Below are positions 63,398-64,000 of a DNA stretch of 64,000 nt, piece after piece. Position 1 is the first letter of the stretch. Every line of letters begins with the position of its first letter. The position numbers and the translations under genes are program-made. Under the pieces are notes generated by a model. That model saw only the letters and a list, made by a program, of their open reading frames with translations, was not told the origin of the DNA and did not search any database. The DNA is from Clostridium aciditolerans (GTDB taxonomy: Bacteria; Bacillota; Clostridia; Clostridiales; Clostridiaceae), in contig NZ_JAEEGB010000003.1 in the NCBI RefSeq assembly GCF_016316925.1, forward strand, positions 98,042-162,041. Direction: 5' to 3'.

Positions 63398-64000
63398 TTA
63401 CATTTTTTCTACTACTTGTATTCCAATCAAACCTAAACCATTTTTTAACACTTGGCAAGTTGCTTCTACTAACTTTAATCTAGCATTCTTTGTAGCTTCA
63501 TCTTCTGCATTCATAATGCTGTGAGCATTATAGAACTTGTTAAAACCTTTAGCAACCTCTATTAAATATCTTGTTACTATAAAAGGCTCTAATCTATCTA
63601 TAGAATTTAGTATAGCTTTATTAAAACCTTCAAGAGACTTTGCAAGTTCAAATTCTTCACTAGAATTTAATTTGCTATAGTCTACTTCTCCATTAACTTC
63701 TCCTGCTCTTCTAAGTATGCTCTTTCCTCTTGCATAACTGTATTGTACGTATGGACCAGTCTCACCATCGAAGCTTAATATTTCACTCCAGTCAAATACT
63801 ATATCTTTTTCTCTGCTGTTTTTTAAATATGCAAATATTACTGCACCTATACCTACTTTTTTTGCTACATCTTCCTTATTATCAAGATCAGGATTTTTTT
63901 CATTTATTACTTGTAATGTTTTTTCAATAGATTCATTTAATAAATCCTCTAGTAATACAACATCACCTTTTCTTGTGGATAATTTCTTGTCTGCGAATCT
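63398..64000 (-). CDS. argS: Arginyl-tRNA synthetase, C-terminal part (cut by the window)
   Basis: The gene enters from the right edge with 200 codons visible. The visible part begins [20 protein letters not shown], where the KMSKS signature is replaced by LSTRKG as in many Firmicute ArgS. It continues through the anticodon-binding domain ([17 protein letters not shown] on the minus strand) and ends GIQVVEKM at a TAA at 63398. It charges tRNA-Arg. The N-terminal catalytic HIGH motif lies outside the window. Confidence 0.93.
   Translation of the reverse strand, partial: RFADKKLSTRKGDVVLLEDLLNESIEKTLQVINEKNPDLDNKEDVAKKVGIGAVIFAYLKNSREKDIVFDWSEILSFDGETGPYVQYSYARGKSILRRAGEVNGEVDYSKLNSSEEFELAKSLEGFNKAILNSIDRLEPFIVTRYLIEVAKGFNKFYNAHSIMNAEDEATKNARLKLVEATCQVLKNGLGLIGIQVVEKM

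Overview
The window looks like a chromosomal segment of an anaerobic, endospore-forming Clostridium (sensu stricto type). The base composition is very AT-rich. There are alpha/beta-type SASP and CotF-like spore coat genes, an Asr-type dissimilatory sulfite reductase, and an electron-bifurcating lactate dehydrogenase locus. FeoAB, HprK and strong AGGAGG ribosome sites fit as well. No rRNA, tRNA or CRISPR array was seen. Several genes needed start-codon correction, and two conserved genes are broken by single lesions.

Layout. 0.1-5.6 kb: glpX, then a cluster of two GT-A-type transferases, an APH-fold kinase, an Fe-S/CCG-domain protein and a TVP38 membrane protein. 5.8-8.6 kb: a PAP2 phosphatase, a structured non-coding element, and a DUF896-hprK-fthC operon. 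8.6-16.7 kb: a four-gene minus-strand operon led by a 1620-residue protein (HD hydrolase, helical repeats, NadD-like nucleotidyltransferase, GNAT-like region, phosphoribosyltransferase). It is followed by an LDH/MDH-fold protein, a double flavodoxin-fold protein and a PHP phosphoesterase; this is the best candidate for an undescribed system. 17-20 kb: two Asn/Gln-rich coat proteins, signal peptidase I, SASP and small proteins. 20-29.5 kb: a YjeM-type permease, an SF1-helicase-like/LexA-peptidase fusion, a LysR regulator, clpS-clpA, a Crp/Fnr regulator, mgtC and a YkuD transpeptidase.

29.7-33.3 kb: an FNT channel with asrABC behind a perfect Crp/Fnr-type palindrome. 33.4-39.1 kb: a ykuK-like gene with an in-frame stop. 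After it, two dif-like 28-mers in direct orientation bracket about 5 kb that holds a zinc-ribbon protein, a QueG-like reductase and a split acyl-CoA dehydratase-activase system. 39.2-47.5 kb: a ferritin-like protein, a PRTase, a Xer-type recombinase, a deformylase, a frameshifted sigma-54 activator, topB and gpmA. 47.5-55.3 kb: the lactate locus (lctD, lctC, lctB, larA, lctP and a divergence-free upstream FadR-type regulator gene) with TGGTNNNACCA operators. 55.3-64 kb: RNase H-fold proteins, a HAD phosphatase, metNI under a SAM-I riboswitch, a PilZ protein, Fur-controlled feoAB, a CBS protein and the 3' part of argS.

As a whole the region is mostly core clostridial metabolism: gluconeogenesis, sulfite reduction, lactate oxidation and racemisation, iron and methionine uptake, and sporulation. 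Accessory signals are concentrated at 8.6-16.7, 22-23.5, 27.9-28.0 and 33.4-44.4 kb, plus several palindromic repeat elements.
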